DNA from: Allocoprococcus comes
GTDB lineage: Bacteria; Bacillota; Clostridia; Lachnospirales; Lachnospiraceae
Length of the DNA stretch: 64,000 nt
NCBI RefSeq assembly: GCF_013300725.1
Contig: NZ_JAAIMM010000003.1
Coordinates: 103,207 to 167,206 of the forward strand
Reading direction: 5' to 3'
The notes under the pieces were generated by a model. That model worked only from the letters and a program-made list of their open reading frames with translations, was not told where the DNA came from and searched no databases. Below are positions 26,931 through 36,001 of the stretch, piece after piece. How positions within the stretch are numbered: position 1 is the stretch's first letter; each line of letters starts with the position of its first letter. The translations under genes and the position numbers were made by a program.

Positions 26931-27575
26931 TTAAATGCAGGCACTGTCAATCAGAGTCTTTTCCAGTTTACTGACCGAAACTTCATAGGCAACCCTCTTT
27001 TCTGTCTCGGTATCTGAAATCCGTTTTACATATTCCCTGCTCTGGATCCTTCCCAGAATCTGTACATGCTCTCCCACTTCAAAGCCGGAGGCATATCTTG
27101 CATTTCTCCCCCAGCAGATACATGGAATATAATCAGATTTTCCATACGGGCGGTTAACCGCAAGCAAAAGATCTGCGATCTCCCTTCCAAGCGGTGTCTT
27201 CCGGTAGATCGGTTCCTTGCAGATATAGCCATCCAGCCAGATACTGTTGGTCTTGGTCCCGTCAGGTTCTTCTTCCATAAAGGAAATCTCCCGTACAAAT
27301 ACGGATAATACCAGACGGTTTTTCTGCTCTTCATGCCGGTTGTAAGAGCGGAACTGTCCGTGCACCATAATATACTCTCCGGTATAATCCTGTGTCACGT
27401 CGATCAGTCTCTCTGAGATCATCAGCGGGATACGGTCTTCTGAATTGCTCAGTCTTTTCACTTCTACCTCTACCATATAAAACCCTTCTCCGAAGACCTC
27501 ATGGCTGAATGAAAATTCAGTTGCTACCTTTCCCATGATCGTTACCTGGTTATTTTCAATAATCTTATCTGACAT
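26931..27575 (-). CDS. Single-strand-DNA-binding-like protein with two OB folds
   Basis: 214 residues. The N-terminal half (about 8-95) and the C-terminal half (about 110-205) each show an OB-fold SSB pattern: NQVTIMGKVATEF... and NSIWLDGYICKEPIYRKTPLGREIADLLLAVNR..., the latter very like canonical SSB. Canonical SSBs have one OB fold and an acidic C-terminal tip; here there is an apparent duplication and the end is IDSACI, so it is not the housekeeping SSB. A role in DNA maintenance is inferred from the fold only. It lies 56 bases upstream of dapA in the same direction. Confidence 0.75.
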   Translation of the reverse strand: MSDKIIENNQVTIMGKVATEFSFSHEVFGEGFYMVEVEVKRLSNSEDRIPLMISERLIDVTQDYTGEYIMVHGQFRSYNRHEEQKNRLVLSVFVREISFMEEEPDGTKTNSIWLDGYICKEPIYRKTPLGREIADLLLAVNRPYGKSDYIPCICWGRNARYASGFEVGEHVQILGRIQSREYVKRISDTETEKRVAYEVSVSKLEKTLIDSACI

Positions 27576-27793
27576 AATAATGTAAATCTCCTTCCTCTTC
27601 GCAGGCGTATTTTACCGCGTTTTTACTCTTGATCACTATTTAATCTATGAAGCTTTTCCAGTTTTTAGAACAAAAAGTAAACTCTTTTTTTGCAGAAAGT
27701 CAAATTTTTTTCTTACTACTTGTAAATTTTTCAAAATGTGATAAACTATACGGGTTGTAACTTTAAATAGGTAATAAGAAGGGTTTTGAGAAT

Positions 27794-29620
27794 ATGAAGA
27801 CAAAACGTGAAGACATTAGAAATATCGCTATCATCGCCCATGTTGACCATGGTAAAACAACATTAGTAGATGAACTTTTAAAACAGAGCGGTGTTTTCCG
27901 TGAAAATCAGGAAGTAGCCGAACGAGTAATGGATTCCAACGATATCGAACGTGAACGTGGAATTACCATTCTTTCCAAAAACACCGCAGTTGTTTATAAA
28001 AATACAAAGATCAATATCATTGACACTCCTGGACATGCCGATTTCGGTGGAGAAGTAGAACGTGTCCTTAAGATGGTCAACGGAGTGGTCCTTCTGGTTG
28101 ACGCTTTTGAGGGTGCCATGCCACAGACCAAATTCGTTCTGAAAAAAGCACTTGCACTGAAGCTCCCGGTTATCGTATGTATCAATAAGATCGACCGTCC
28201 GGAAGCTCGTCCGGATGAAGTTATCGATGAAGTCCTTGAGCTTCTCATCGATCTGGGCGCATCTGATGAACAGCTTGACTGCCCGTTCCTTTTTGCTTCT
28301 GCAAGAGACGGATATGCAACTTACAACATCGACGATGAACCGAAAGACATGGTTCCTCTGTTTGAGACCATCCTGGATTACATCCCGGCTCCGGAAGGAG
28401 ATCCTGATGCAGGTACACAGATGCTGATCAGCACCATCGATTACAATGAATACGTTGGTCGTATCGGTGTCGGAAAAGTCGATAACGGAACTATTTCTGT
28501 CAACCAGGATGTAGTTGTTGTAAACCATCATGATCCGGACAAACAGAAAAAAGTAAAGATCAGCAAATTATATGAATTTGACGGTCTTAATAAAGTAGAA
28601 GTAAAAGAAGCAGGCATCGGTTCTATCGTTGCGATCTCCGGTATTGCAGATATTTCCATCGGTGATACGATCTGCTCGCCGGACAATCCGGTTCCGATCG
28701 AGTTCCAGAAGATTTCCGAGCCTACGATCGCAATGCAGTTCGTTGTCAACGACAGTCCGTTTGCAGGACAGGAAGGTAAATTCGTCACTTCCCGTCATCT
28801 CCGTGACCGTCTGTTCCGTGAACTGAATACAGACGTCAGCCTTCGTGTTGAAGAGACAGACAACACAGACAGCTTCAAAGTATCCGGACGTGGAGAGCTT
28901 CATCTTTCCGTCCTCGTTGAAAACATGCGCCGTGAAGGTTATGAATTCGCAGTCAGCAAAGCCGAAGTTCTTTACAAAAAAGACGAAAACGGCAAGAAGC
29001 TCGAGCCAATGGAAACCGTATACATTGATGTACCGGATGAATTTACAGGTACAGTTATCGATAAATTAAGCCAGAGAAAAGGCGAACTCCGCAACATGGG
29101 AATGTCTAATGGCGGATACACCCGTCTTGAATTCTCCATCCCGTCAAGAGGTCTGATCGGATATCGTGGAGAATTCCTGACCGATACAAAAGGTAACGGT
29201 ATCATGAACACAGCCTTTGACTGCTACGCTCCGTATAAAGGAGATATCCAGTACAGAAGCCAGGGATCCCTGATCGCCTTCGAGACAGGCGAAGCTGTAG
29301 CTTACGGTCTGTTCAACGCACAGGATCGTGGAACACTCTTCATCGGACCTGGCGAAAAAGTTTACTCCGGTATGGTAATCGGTCAGAATGCGAAGACAGA
29401 TGATATCGAACTGAATGTATGTAAGACCAAACACCTTACCAATACCCGTTCTTCAAGTGCTGACGAAGCCTTAAAGCTTACTCCGCCGAGAATCCTCAGT
29501 CTGGAAGAAGCCCTTGATTTCATCGATACCGATGAACTTCTGGAAGTCACACCGAAGAGCCTGCGTATCCGTAAAAAGATTCTGGATCCGAAACTCCGTA
29601 AGAGAAGCAATTTCCAGTAA
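27794..29620 (+). CDS. typA: Ribosome-associated GTPase TypA/BipA
   Basis: 608 residues, full length. The G1 motif AHVDHGKTT is at residues 16-24, G3 DTPGHADF at about 76, G4 NKID at about 130. EF-G-like domains III and V and a C-terminal BipA-specific domain follow. It binds ribosomes and helps large-subunit assembly and adaptation to cold or stress. It is divergent from the SSB-like gene across a 218-base gap. The 3' end is followed by the promoter and hairpin of the PsiE-like gene. Confidence 0.97.
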   Translation: MKTKREDIRNIAIIAHVDHGKTTLVDELLKQSGVFRENQEVAERVMDSNDIERERGITILSKNTAVVYKNTKINIIDTPGHADFGGEVERVLKMVNGVVLLVDAFEGAMPQTKFVLKKALALKLPVIVCINKIDRPEARPDEVIDEVLELLIDLGASDEQLDCPFLFASARDGYATYNIDDEPKDMVPLFETILDYIPAPEGDPDAGTQMLISTIDYNEYVGRIGVGKVDNGTISVNQDVVVVNHHDPDKQKKVKISKLYEFDGLNKVEVKEAGIGSIVAISGIADISIGDTICSPDNPVPIEFQKISEPTIAMQFVVNDSPFAGQEGKFVTSRHLRDRLFRELNTDVSLRVEETDNTDSFKVSGRGELHLSVLVENMRREGYEFAVSKAEVLYKKDENGKKLEPMETVYIDVPDEFTGTVIDKLSQRKGELRNMGMSNGGYTRLEFSIPSRGLIGYRGEFLTDTKGNGIMNTAFDCYAPYKGDIQYRSQGSLIAFETGEAVAYGLFNAQDRGTLFIGPGEKVYSGMVIGQNAKTDDIELNVCKTKHLTNTRSSSADEALKLTPPRILSLEEALDFIDTDELLEVTPKSLRIRKKILDPKLRKRSNFQ

Positions 29621-29637
29621 AAAACTATAGATTTTTC

Positions 29638-29699
29638 TTTACACCTCCCCCTTGTATCCGTTACAATCTTTGTATACAACGAACAAGGGGGATTTTTTT
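29638..29699 (+). promoter_or_regulatory. Promoter and SD-sequestering hairpin/terminator before the PsiE-like gene
   Basis: TTTACA (29638-29643) and TACAAT (29662-29667) are spaced by 18 bases. The -35/-10 region also contains the left arm (29646-29655) of a 10-bp perfect hairpin whose right arm (29683-29692) holds the AAGGGGG ribosome site of the next gene and is followed by seven Ts. Transcripts reading through from typA would form this hairpin and terminate or hide the ribosome site. Transcripts from the local promoter (start near 29675) lack the left arm. Confidence 0.65.
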
Positions 29700-30311
29700 A
29701 TGAAAAAATACTTAAGCGCAGCACTCCATAAGCTGACCGTACTTCTGGAATTTATCATTTCATTCGTTCTGGCTGCCGGAATCATCATCCTGCTGATCCA
29801 GCTGGTCCTGTCCATGCCAAATGTTCCGGATCTGGATATTTATCCAAATTACGAAGACCTGGTAGAAACCTGTTTCAATCTGATCATTGGTGTCGAACTG
29901 ATCCGTATGCTTTATCAGCACAAGCCTTCCACTGTGTTTGAGGTGCTGTTATTTGCCATCGCCAGACAGGTGATCATGGCACATAATAATCCGGTATCCA
30001 GCCTGATCGGTGTGGTTTCCATCGCACTTTTATTTGCAACCAGAAAGTTCCTTTTTATTGAATTTGATGAATCTGAGAAGATCATTTTCCGTGCTACTAC
30101 CAAAGCTCAGATTGTAAACAGCATCCTGCACGTCCATATTCCATATGAAGATGAACAGACCTTATATGACGTGATCACGAAAAGATTTGAACAGGAAAAA
30201 ACTGAAATTGGTGTTGGTGCAAGTACATTCTTCGATAATTTTGGTCTGCGCGTCGCCAAAATGCATAACGGCAAGATCAGTCGTATCGAAGTAATCCGCT
30301 CCATACATTAA
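29700..30311 (+). CDS. PsiE-like membrane protein
   Basis: 203 residues. Four hydrophobic segments lie at about 14-37, 55-72, 80-93 and 100-115, in a pattern and sequence style matching the PsiE family (phosphate-starvation-inducible, PF06146), followed by a soluble C-terminal domain of about 75 residues (ATTKAQIVNSILHVHIP...). The function of PsiE proteins is not established; the family name comes from E. coli regulation. The ATG at 29700 directly follows the T tract of the hairpin described above. No pho-type regulatory site was recognised. Confidence 0.65.
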   Translation: MKKYLSAALHKLTVLLEFIISFVLAAGIIILLIQLVLSMPNVPDLDIYPNYEDLVETCFNLIIGVELIRMLYQHKPSTVFEVLLFAIARQVIMAHNNPVSSLIGVVSIALLFATRKFLFIEFDESEKIIFRATTKAQIVNSILHVHIPYEDEQTLYDVITKRFEQEKTEIGVGASTFFDNFGLRVAKMHNGKISRIEVIRSIH

Positions 30312-30372
30312 CAGAATTTTCTGATAATTCAGTTTTCTTTACAGAATTTTAATAATTTTTTTGCATTTACCA

Positions 30373-30402
30373 TTGCATCTCCCCCCTATGATAGAGTATA
30401 AT
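30373..30402 (+). promoter_or_regulatory. Predicted hpf promoter
   Basis: TTGCAT (30373-30378) and a perfect TATAAT (30397-30402) are spaced by 18 bases. The predicted start leaves a leader of about 110 bases before hpf. Confidence 0.65.
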
Positions 30403-30412
30403 GTAGCTATAG

Positions 30413-30449
30413 CCGGAAGGATATAAAAACTATCTATACATCCTGCCGG
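30413..30449 (+). promoter_or_regulatory. Hairpin in the hpf leader
   Basis: CCGGAAGGAT pairs with ATCCTGCCGG (one mismatch) around a 17-base AT-rich loop, at the very 5' end of the predicted hpf transcript. There is no T run, so it is more likely a 5' stabilising structure than a terminator. Confidence 0.5.
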
Positions 30450-30519
30450 TCAAGCTCTTATAGATGCACTTATCTCCGTACATACTATGAGAAATATGAG
30501 AAAAAAGGAGTTGAGCTGT

Positions 30520-31056
30520 ATGAATTTTATCATTAGCGGAAGAAACATTGACATCACACCTGGTCTCAGACAGGCTGTAGAACAGAAATTAGGAAAACTG
30601 GAAAAGTATTTTACTCCTGAAACTGACATTATCGTTACACTCAGTGTAGAAAAAGAACGTCAGAAAATCGAAGTTACGATTCCTGTAAAAGGAAACATTA
30701 TCCGTTCCGAGCAGGAAAGCAGCGATATGTATGTATCCATTGATCTCGTAGAAGAAATTATCGAGCGTCAGCTCAGAAAGTATAAAACCAAACTGATTGC
30801 AAAACAGCAGGGTGGACATGATTTCCGGCAGGAATTTATTGAATCCGATACTTCGGCAGCAGAGTCAGACGAGATTGAAATTGTCCGCACCAAACGTTTC
30901 GGCATCAAACCAATGTTCCCGGAGGATGCCTGCATCCAGATGGAACTTCTCGGACATAACTTCTATGTATTCAGCAATGCTGAGACAGACGAAGTCAATG
31001 TCGTATATAAGAGAAAGAATGGAACCTACGGTCTGATCGAACCGGAATTCCAGTAA
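30520..31056 (+). CDS. hpf: Ribosome hibernation promoting factor, long form
   Basis: 178 residues from the ATG at 30520 (AAGGAG 10 bases upstream; the in-frame ATGs further up overlap this site or lack one). The N-terminal domain (about 1-100) is the S30AE ribosome-binding fold. After a variable acidic linker, the C-terminal domain (about 120-178, VRTKRFGIKPMFPEDACIQMELLGHNFYVF...) is the dimerisation domain that joins two 70S ribosomes into inactive 100S particles. It acts in stationary phase or starvation. The gene is monocistronic, with its own promoter and terminator, and is not next to secA. Confidence 0.96.
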   Translation: MNFIISGRNIDITPGLRQAVEQKLGKLEKYFTPETDIIVTLSVEKERQKIEVTIPVKGNIIRSEQESSDMYVSIDLVEEIIERQLRKYKTKLIAKQQGGHDFRQEFIESDTSAAESDEIEIVRTKRFGIKPMFPEDACIQMELLGHNFYVFSNAETDEVNVVYKRKNGTYGLIEPEFQ

Positions 31057-31117
31057 AACAATAATCTCATACAGAGAACCTGCTATCTGCAGTTTCTCCT
31101 GTATACTAAGACATTAC

Positions 31118-31162
31118 ACCCCCATACAGAACGGATCCTCCGTTCTGTATGGGGGTTCTTTT
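31118..31162. terminator. Strong bidirectional terminator between hpf and yigZ
   Basis: A 17-18-bp stem (arms 31118-31134 and 31139-31156: ACCCCCATACAGAACGGA and its complement) with a 4-base loop is followed by TTCTTTTTCC. The plus strand serves hpf; the convergent yigZ gene ends only 8 bases away. Confidence 0.85.
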
Positions 31163-31169
31163 TCCTGTT

Positions 31170-31826
31170 CTATTCCTCAAAAACCAGGATTTCTTTTCCA
31201 TCCTCCGCAAAATAACAGCTGTCTCCTTTTTCGATCACAGCCTGTCCATTTGTCCCTTCTGTAATCTCGGAAACCACACTTTGCTCCTGATCATAAGGCA
31301 GAATCACCTTCATCAGCACCTTATCCGTATACTGTGTATCCTGCACACTGATCTGCCGCTGTCCGAGGATATACTGGATCTTCCCAAGTCCGGTATAATC
31401 CGTTCCAATCTCATACCGGTAACCCAGACGCTTTGTGATCACAGTACTTGCCTGAAGGCCTTCCTTTACTGCTCCCTGATAAGCCCGCACCAGACCACCT
31501 GTTCCCAGAAGCGTCCCGCCAAAATACCTGGTCACAACAACCGCCGTATCGTGAAGACCTTCCCCTGTAAGTACATCCAGCATCGGTTTTCCTGCTGTAC
31601 CTGCAGGCTCCCCGTCATCACTGCATCTCAGAGTTGGATTCGTCACACCGATCACATAAGCAAAACAGTTATGTCTTGCATCCCAGTATTTTTTCTTAAC
31701 TTCTTCTATAAATGCCAGTACTTCTTCTTCCGAGTGTACCGGTCTTACCGTTGCGATAAAACGGGATTTCTTTTCAACAATCTCCCCTTCGCCTCCCCGG
31801 TATACTGTTTTGTATTCTTCCTGCAT
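31170..31826 (-). CDS. yigZ: YigZ/IMPACT family protein
   Basis: 218 residues. The N-terminal UPF0029/IMPACT domain covers about residues 15-125, with the signature CSDDGEPAGTAGKPML near 69-84 and TRYFGGTLLGTGGLVRAY near 99. A DUF1949-type C-terminal domain follows. The family is conserved in bacteria and related to eukaryotic IMPACT, which affects translation control; the bacterial role is unknown. It faces hpf and shares the terminator. Confidence 0.93.
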   Translation of the reverse strand: MQEEYKTVYRGGEGEIVEKKSRFIATVRPVHSEEEVLAFIEEVKKKYWDARHNCFAYVIGVTNPTLRCSDDGEPAGTAGKPMLDVLTGEGLHDTAVVVTRYFGGTLLGTGGLVRAYQGAVKEGLQASTVITKRLGYRYEIGTDYTGLGKIQYILGQRQISVQDTQYTDKVLMKVILPYDQEQSVVSEITEGTNGQAVIEKGDSCYFAEDGKEILVFEE

Positions 31827-32007
31827 GTCTGCGTTTTTCCCTTCATTTTCCTTATATTTTCACTATTTCCAGTATACAAATCTATTTCTTCAGATGCAAG
31901 AAAATTACAAAAATGTTACAATTTCCCTATATTTCCGAAGTTTTTCTTAATTTTGTAAAATGGAACATTGAAGTTTTCAAGTTTTCCTTTATTTAGATTA
32001 TCAAGTT

Positions 32008-32016
32008 TGATATAAT
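32008..32016 (+). promoter_or_regulatory. Extended -10 promoter of the penicillin-binding protein gene
   Basis: TGATATAAT at 32008-32016 has a perfect TATAAT (32011-32016) with a TG one base upstream; the -35 (TTTATT, 31988-31993, 17-base spacing) is weak. The predicted start is about 20 bases before the ATG, giving a very short leader. Confidence 0.5.
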
Positions 32017-32042
32017 ATTGCAATATGAAGGAGGAAGCATTC

Positions 32043-34754
32043 ATGAATTATGGAAAGCGAAAAGCTTCTAAAAAGCAAAAACGCATAACATCGAAAAAGA
32101 ATATGCGCAAAAAGAAACTGGGCGTTCGCCTTTTTAAAGGTTTTCTATTATGTATCTTTGTCTGCTGTATCCTCGCAGCGATCGGAGGTGGCTTTATCAT
32201 CAAGCATGTGATTGATAATGCACCTGAGATTACAGCTGACAGCATCAAACCACAGGGTTATACGTCCACCGCACTTGCAGATGACGGCACGACAACAATA
32301 GCCGAATTTACCGGTGCAGGTGCCAACCGTGTATATAAGACGATCGATCAGATCCCGAAGGATCTGCAGCATGCATTCGTCGCAATCGAAGACTCCCGTT
32401 TTTACAAACATAACGGTGTTGATATTCAGGGTATTATCCGTGCTTTTGTTGTTGGTATCACTCATGGCGGCAACTTTTCTGAAGGAGCCAGTACCATTAC
32501 CCAGCAGCTGATCAAGAACAATGTCTTCCCAGACTTTGTAAATGAAAGCACTTTTGAAGAAAAGCTGGAACGTAAGATCCAGGAACAGTATCTCGCAATT
32601 CAGGTTGAAAAGCAGCTCGATAAAGATTCAATCCTTGAAAGCTACCTGAACACGATCAACCTTGGTCAGGACTGTCTGGGAGTACAGTCAGCCGCACAGA
32701 GATATTTTAATAAGGATGTCAATGAACTTAACCTTTCCGAATCTGCGACCATCGCTGCGATCACACAGAATCCGGGAAGATACAATCCGATCACCAATCC
32801 TGAGGACAACGCAACCCGCCGTAAAAAAGTTCTGGATAATATGCTCGATCAGGGCTGGATCGACCAGGCTGCCCATGATGAGGCGCTGGCAGATGATGTA
32901 TATTCCAGAATCCAGAACGTAAATACACGGATCGAAGAGACCAGCACCGTCAACTCTTATTTTGTTGATGCCCTGTCTGAGCAGCTGATCGAAGATCTCA
33001 CCTCTGAAGACGGACTTGGATATTCCCAGACACAGGCAGAGAACGCATTGTACAGCGGTGGTCTCACCATTTATTCAACCCAGAATCTTACGATGCAGAA
33101 CATCTGTGATGAAGAGTTGAATGATGACAACAATTATCCGGCCAATATTGACTGGGGTGTTGATTATGCCCTCACAGTCTATCATACTGATGGCTCGGTA
33201 GATAACTACAGTGCCGGACACCTGAAACAATTCGGGGCAGACCAGTACGGTGATGACGAAGGACTTCTCTTCGGATCACAGGAAGCTGCACAGGAAAGAA
33301 TTGACGCATTCCGTAACAGTCTTCTCCAGGATGGCGAGACTTATGATGAGTACGTCAACCTCTCTCCACAGCCGCAGACTTCACTGACCATCATCGATCA
33401 GAAAACGGGGCAGATCAAAGCTCTTGTCGGTGGTCGTGGACAAAAGACAACCAACCGTGGACTTAATCGTGCATACAAGGGTTCTACCCGTAACGCAGGT
33501 TCTACATTCAAGATTCTTGCCGTATACGCTCCGGCGCTGGACAGTGCAGGTCTTACACTTGCTACTACCGAAGTTGATGAAGAATACTACTATCAGCACG
33601 ACCTGGAACATCATCAGGTTCATAACTGGTGGGGCGATTACTATAAAGGTACCGTAACATACCGTCAGGCGATCGAACAGTCCATGAACATCATTGCAGT
33701 AAAGACATTGAATAAGATCGGTATCAATCTTGGTTTTGAATACTGCGAGAAATTTGGTCTTTCCACACTTAGCGAAGACGATGCTGTAGAGTCTCTTGCT
33801 CTTGGTGGTATTTCCCATGGTGTTTACAACTATGAACTGACAGCAGCCTATGCATCCATTGCAAACGGCGGTGTATATAACAAACCATCCCTCTATACAA
33901 AAGTATTGGATCATGATGGTAATGTCCTGATCGACAACTCCAACCCGGAAAGCCACACTGTGATCAAAGATACAACTGCGGCACTTCTTACCAATGCCAT
34001 GCAGGACGTTGTCACAAAGGGTACTGCAACCGATGCACAGCTCAATAATATGCCTGCATCCGGTAAATCCGGTACAACCTCCGACAACCGTGACTTCTGG
34101 TTCGAAGGATTTACACCGTATTATACCTGTGGTATCTGGATGGGTTACGATGGTAACCAGGAAATGTCTGAAGGAAGCTGGAACTATCATTTCAAGATCT
34201 GGGCTAAGATCATGAACCGGATCGATGAAGCTTTGGGCCTTACCTACAAAGACTTCGAGATGCCAAGTTCTCTCGTTCAGAAGAGTGTATGTACAATTTC
34301 CGGTAAACTTGCCGGTTCCAGCTGTCCGTCACAGACCGAATGGTTTGATCCGGATACTCTCCCGACTGAGACATGTTCCGGACATGCAAGCAAATCAACT
34401 ACCACCAACAGTACAAAAAATTCGAATGACAAATCCGATTCTAATAGTACAACAGGTGGAAACTCCTCCGGTAACTCTACCGGCACTAATGGGGATACTA
34501 CCGGTGGTACCGGCGGTGATTCCGGCAATACCGGTGGCGATTCCGGTAATAACGGTGGTGGCACTGATTCCGGCAATACCGGTGGCGATTCCGGTAATAA
34601 CGGTGGTGGCACTGATTCCGGCAATACCGGTGGCGATTCCGGTAATAACGGTGGTGGCACTGATTCCGGCAATACCGGTGGCGATTCCGGTAATACCGGT
34701 GGTGGCACTGATTCCGGAAATACCGGCGGCACAGATTCTGGCAATGGACAGTAA
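32043..34754 (+). CDS. Class A penicillin-binding protein (PBP1a-type)
   Basis: 903 residues from the ATG at 32043 (GGAGG eight bases upstream). A basic cytoplasmic N-terminus is followed by one membrane helix (about 30-53). The GT51 glycosyltransferase domain has its catalytic Glu116 in EDSRFYKHNGVD. The transpeptidase has Ser487-Thr-Phe-Lys490, Ser547-Met-Asn, and Lys675-Ser-Gly-Thr, the three expected motifs. The protein polymerises and crosslinks peptidoglycan outside the membrane. The C-terminal 130 residues are Ser/Thr/Asn/Gly-rich and end in 16-residue repeats (GGDSGNNGGGTDSGNT), probably an unstructured wall-spanning tail. Monocistronic with a strong terminator. Confidence 0.95.
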   Translation: MNYGKRKASKKQKRITSKKNMRKKKLGVRLFKGFLLCIFVCCILAAIGGGFIIKHVIDNAPEITADSIKPQGYTSTALADDGTTTIAEFTGAGANRVYKTIDQIPKDLQHAFVAIEDSRFYKHNGVDIQGIIRAFVVGITHGGNFSEGASTITQQLIKNNVFPDFVNESTFEEKLERKIQEQYLAIQVEKQLDKDSILESYLNTINLGQDCLGVQSAAQRYFNKDVNELNLSESATIAAITQNPGRYNPITNPEDNATRRKKVLDNMLDQGWIDQAAHDEALADDVYSRIQNVNTRIEETSTVNSYFVDALSEQLIEDLTSEDGLGYSQTQAENALYSGGLTIYSTQNLTMQNICDEELNDDNNYPANIDWGVDYALTVYHTDGSVDNYSAGHLKQFGADQYGDDEGLLFGSQEAAQERIDAFRNSLLQDGETYDEYVNLSPQPQTSLTIIDQKTGQIKALVGGRGQKTTNRGLNRAYKGSTRNAGSTFKILAVYAPALDSAGLTLATTEVDEEYYYQHDLEHHQVHNWWGDYYKGTVTYRQAIEQSMNIIAVKTLNKIGINLGFEYCEKFGLSTLSEDDAVESLALGGISHGVYNYELTAAYASIANGGVYNKPSLYTKVLDHDGNVLIDNSNPESHTVIKDTTAALLTNAMQDVVTKGTATDAQLNNMPASGKSGTTSDNRDFWFEGFTPYYTCGIWMGYDGNQEMSEGSWNYHFKIWAKIMNRIDEALGLTYKDFEMPSSLVQKSVCTISGKLAGSSCPSQTEWFDPDTLPTETCSGHASKSTTTNSTKNSNDKSDSNSTTGGNSSGNSTGTNGDTTGGTGGDSGNTGGDSGNNGGGTDSGNTGGDSGNNGGGTDSGNTGGDSGNNGGGTDSGNTGGDSGNTGGGTDSGNTGGTDSGNGQ
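34533..34724 (+). repeat. Four tandem 48-bp repeats in the penicillin-binding protein tail
   Basis: Units start at 34533, 34581, 34629 and 34677. The first three are identical as read and the fourth has two base differences. Each encodes 16 residues (GGDSGNNGGGTDSGNT). The length is a multiple of three, so copy number changes would keep the reading frame. Near-identity suggests recent slippage or recombination. Confidence 0.9.
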
Positions 34755-34781
34755 GAATCCCATCATCTAATTAGAGCAAAA

Positions 34782-34823
34782 AGAGATCAGTGAATGTTGA
34801 AATTCACTGATCTCTCTTTTTTT
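34782..34823 (+). terminator. Terminator after the penicillin-binding protein gene
   Basis: A perfect 14-bp stem (AGAGATCAGTGAAT and complement, 34782-34795 and 34802-34815) with a 6-base loop is followed by CTTTTTTT. Confidence 0.9.
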
Positions 34824-34843
34824 ATCTCTATCGCTCTGGTCAT

Positions 34844-36001
34844 CTATTTCTGATATACGATCTTACCTTCAATCATCGTATAGTATACCATTGCATCGGT
34901 ATCAAGTCCGAGTTTTCCTTTCATTACAATAATATCTGCATCTTTTCCTTCTTCCAGGCTTCCCAGACGGTCTTCTACGCCCAGCACTTTTGCAGCATTG
35001 ATCGTAACCGTTCTTACTGCTCTCTCCTGTGCAAGTCCTTCACGCACTGCTTCTCCCACATGATGATACAGGGATTCTTCACTCAGAATCGGTGAATCAG
35101 TGATCATCGCCACATTCACCCCTCTGTCATCAAGCATTTTTACAGCTTCCACATCCAGTTTCCTGCGCTCTCCCGGACTGCGATAAGTTGCAATTGGTCC
35201 GTAACATACATCGCATCCGCTTTCCGCGATTTCATCCAGATAATCGGTTGCTCCCCACGCATGCTCCAGTGAAAAGTGCACATGATACTTCTTCGCTATC
35301 TCAATTGCAGTGAGCATATCATATTGTGTACAGTGGATCTTACATGGGATTTCACCTCTCAAAGCCATTCCAAGTGCTTCCATATCCGGATCATATTCCA
35401 CTTCTTTCCCCTGTTCTTTATCCTCTGCATACTTCTTTGCCTTCGCAAAGGTATCATCCAGCACTTTGGCAATTCCCATTCTCGTCATCGGGAGCCGTTT
35501 CATATCACCATATGTATTTTTCGGATTTCCTCCAAGTGCGATCTTCACCGCACATGGTGATTTGATCGTCATATCAAACACATTGTTTCCATAAGTCTTA
35601 AGTGCAAACGGAAGTCCGCAGAATACATTTCCGCTTCCAGGTGTCAGAAGCATGGTTGTGATTCCGTGCTCATAAGCTACTTTAAATTCTCTTGCTTTTG
35701 GATTGGTTCCAAAACGTGCATCAACAGAAAGAGTAACCGGATTTGTCATCTCATTGGCATCGTCTACACACGGATCCACATTGAAATCAAATAATCCAAT
35801 GTGAGAATGTGCATCGATAAGTCCCGGAAGAACATAATATCCTTCTGCCTCAATGAGATTATCTCCATCCTCTAAGCAGTCTTCACTGATATGTTCTGCT
35901 ACTTCTTTGATCTTTGTTCCTTCGACGAGAATATCACCCTGAAAGATGCCCTTATCCTCTGTCATTGTATATAAAATACCATTTTTGATTAATGTCTGCA
36001 T
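34844..36001 (-). CDS. Amidohydrolase superfamily enzyme, full metal-ligand set
   Basis: 385 residues from the ATG at 36001. The expected binuclear metal ligands are all present: His65 and His67 (DAHSHIG), Lys153 (AVKIALGG, likely carboxylated), His223 (KIHCTQYD), His247 (SLEHAWG) and Asp302 (MITDSPIL). This set resembles prolidase-, dihydroorotase- and imidazolonepropionase-like members (COG1228). The ATG overlaps the stop of the upstream amidohydrolase gene by one base (TAATG), so the two are translationally coupled and may form a heteromer. Being behind an oligopeptide importer, it probably hydrolyses an imported N-acyl amino acid, modified dipeptide or cyclic amide. The exact substrate is unknown. 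Confidence 0.85.
   Translation of the reverse strand: MQTLIKNGILYTMTEDKGIFQGDILVEGTKIKEVAEHISEDCLEDGDNLIEAEGYYVLPGLIDAHSHIGLFDFNVDPCVDDANEMTNPVTLSVDARFGTNPKAREFKVAYEHGITTMLLTPGSGNVFCGLPFALKTYGNNVFDMTIKSPCAVKIALGGNPKNTYGDMKRLPMTRMGIAKVLDDTFAKAKKYAEDKEQGKEVEYDPDMEALGMALRGEIPCKIHCTQYDMLTAIEIAKKYHVHFSLEHAWGATDYLDEIAESGCDVCYGPIATYRSPGERRKLDVEAVKMLDDRGVNVAMITDSPILSEESLYHHVGEAVREGLAQERAVRTVTINAAKVLGVEDRLGSLEEGKDADIIVMKGKLGLDTDAMVYYTMIEGKIVYQK

Noticed and set aside
34225..34770. Repeat-rich frames on both strands over the penicillin-binding protein tail
   Set aside because: These are shadows of the 48-bp repeats; only the in-frame continuation of the transpeptidase is supported.
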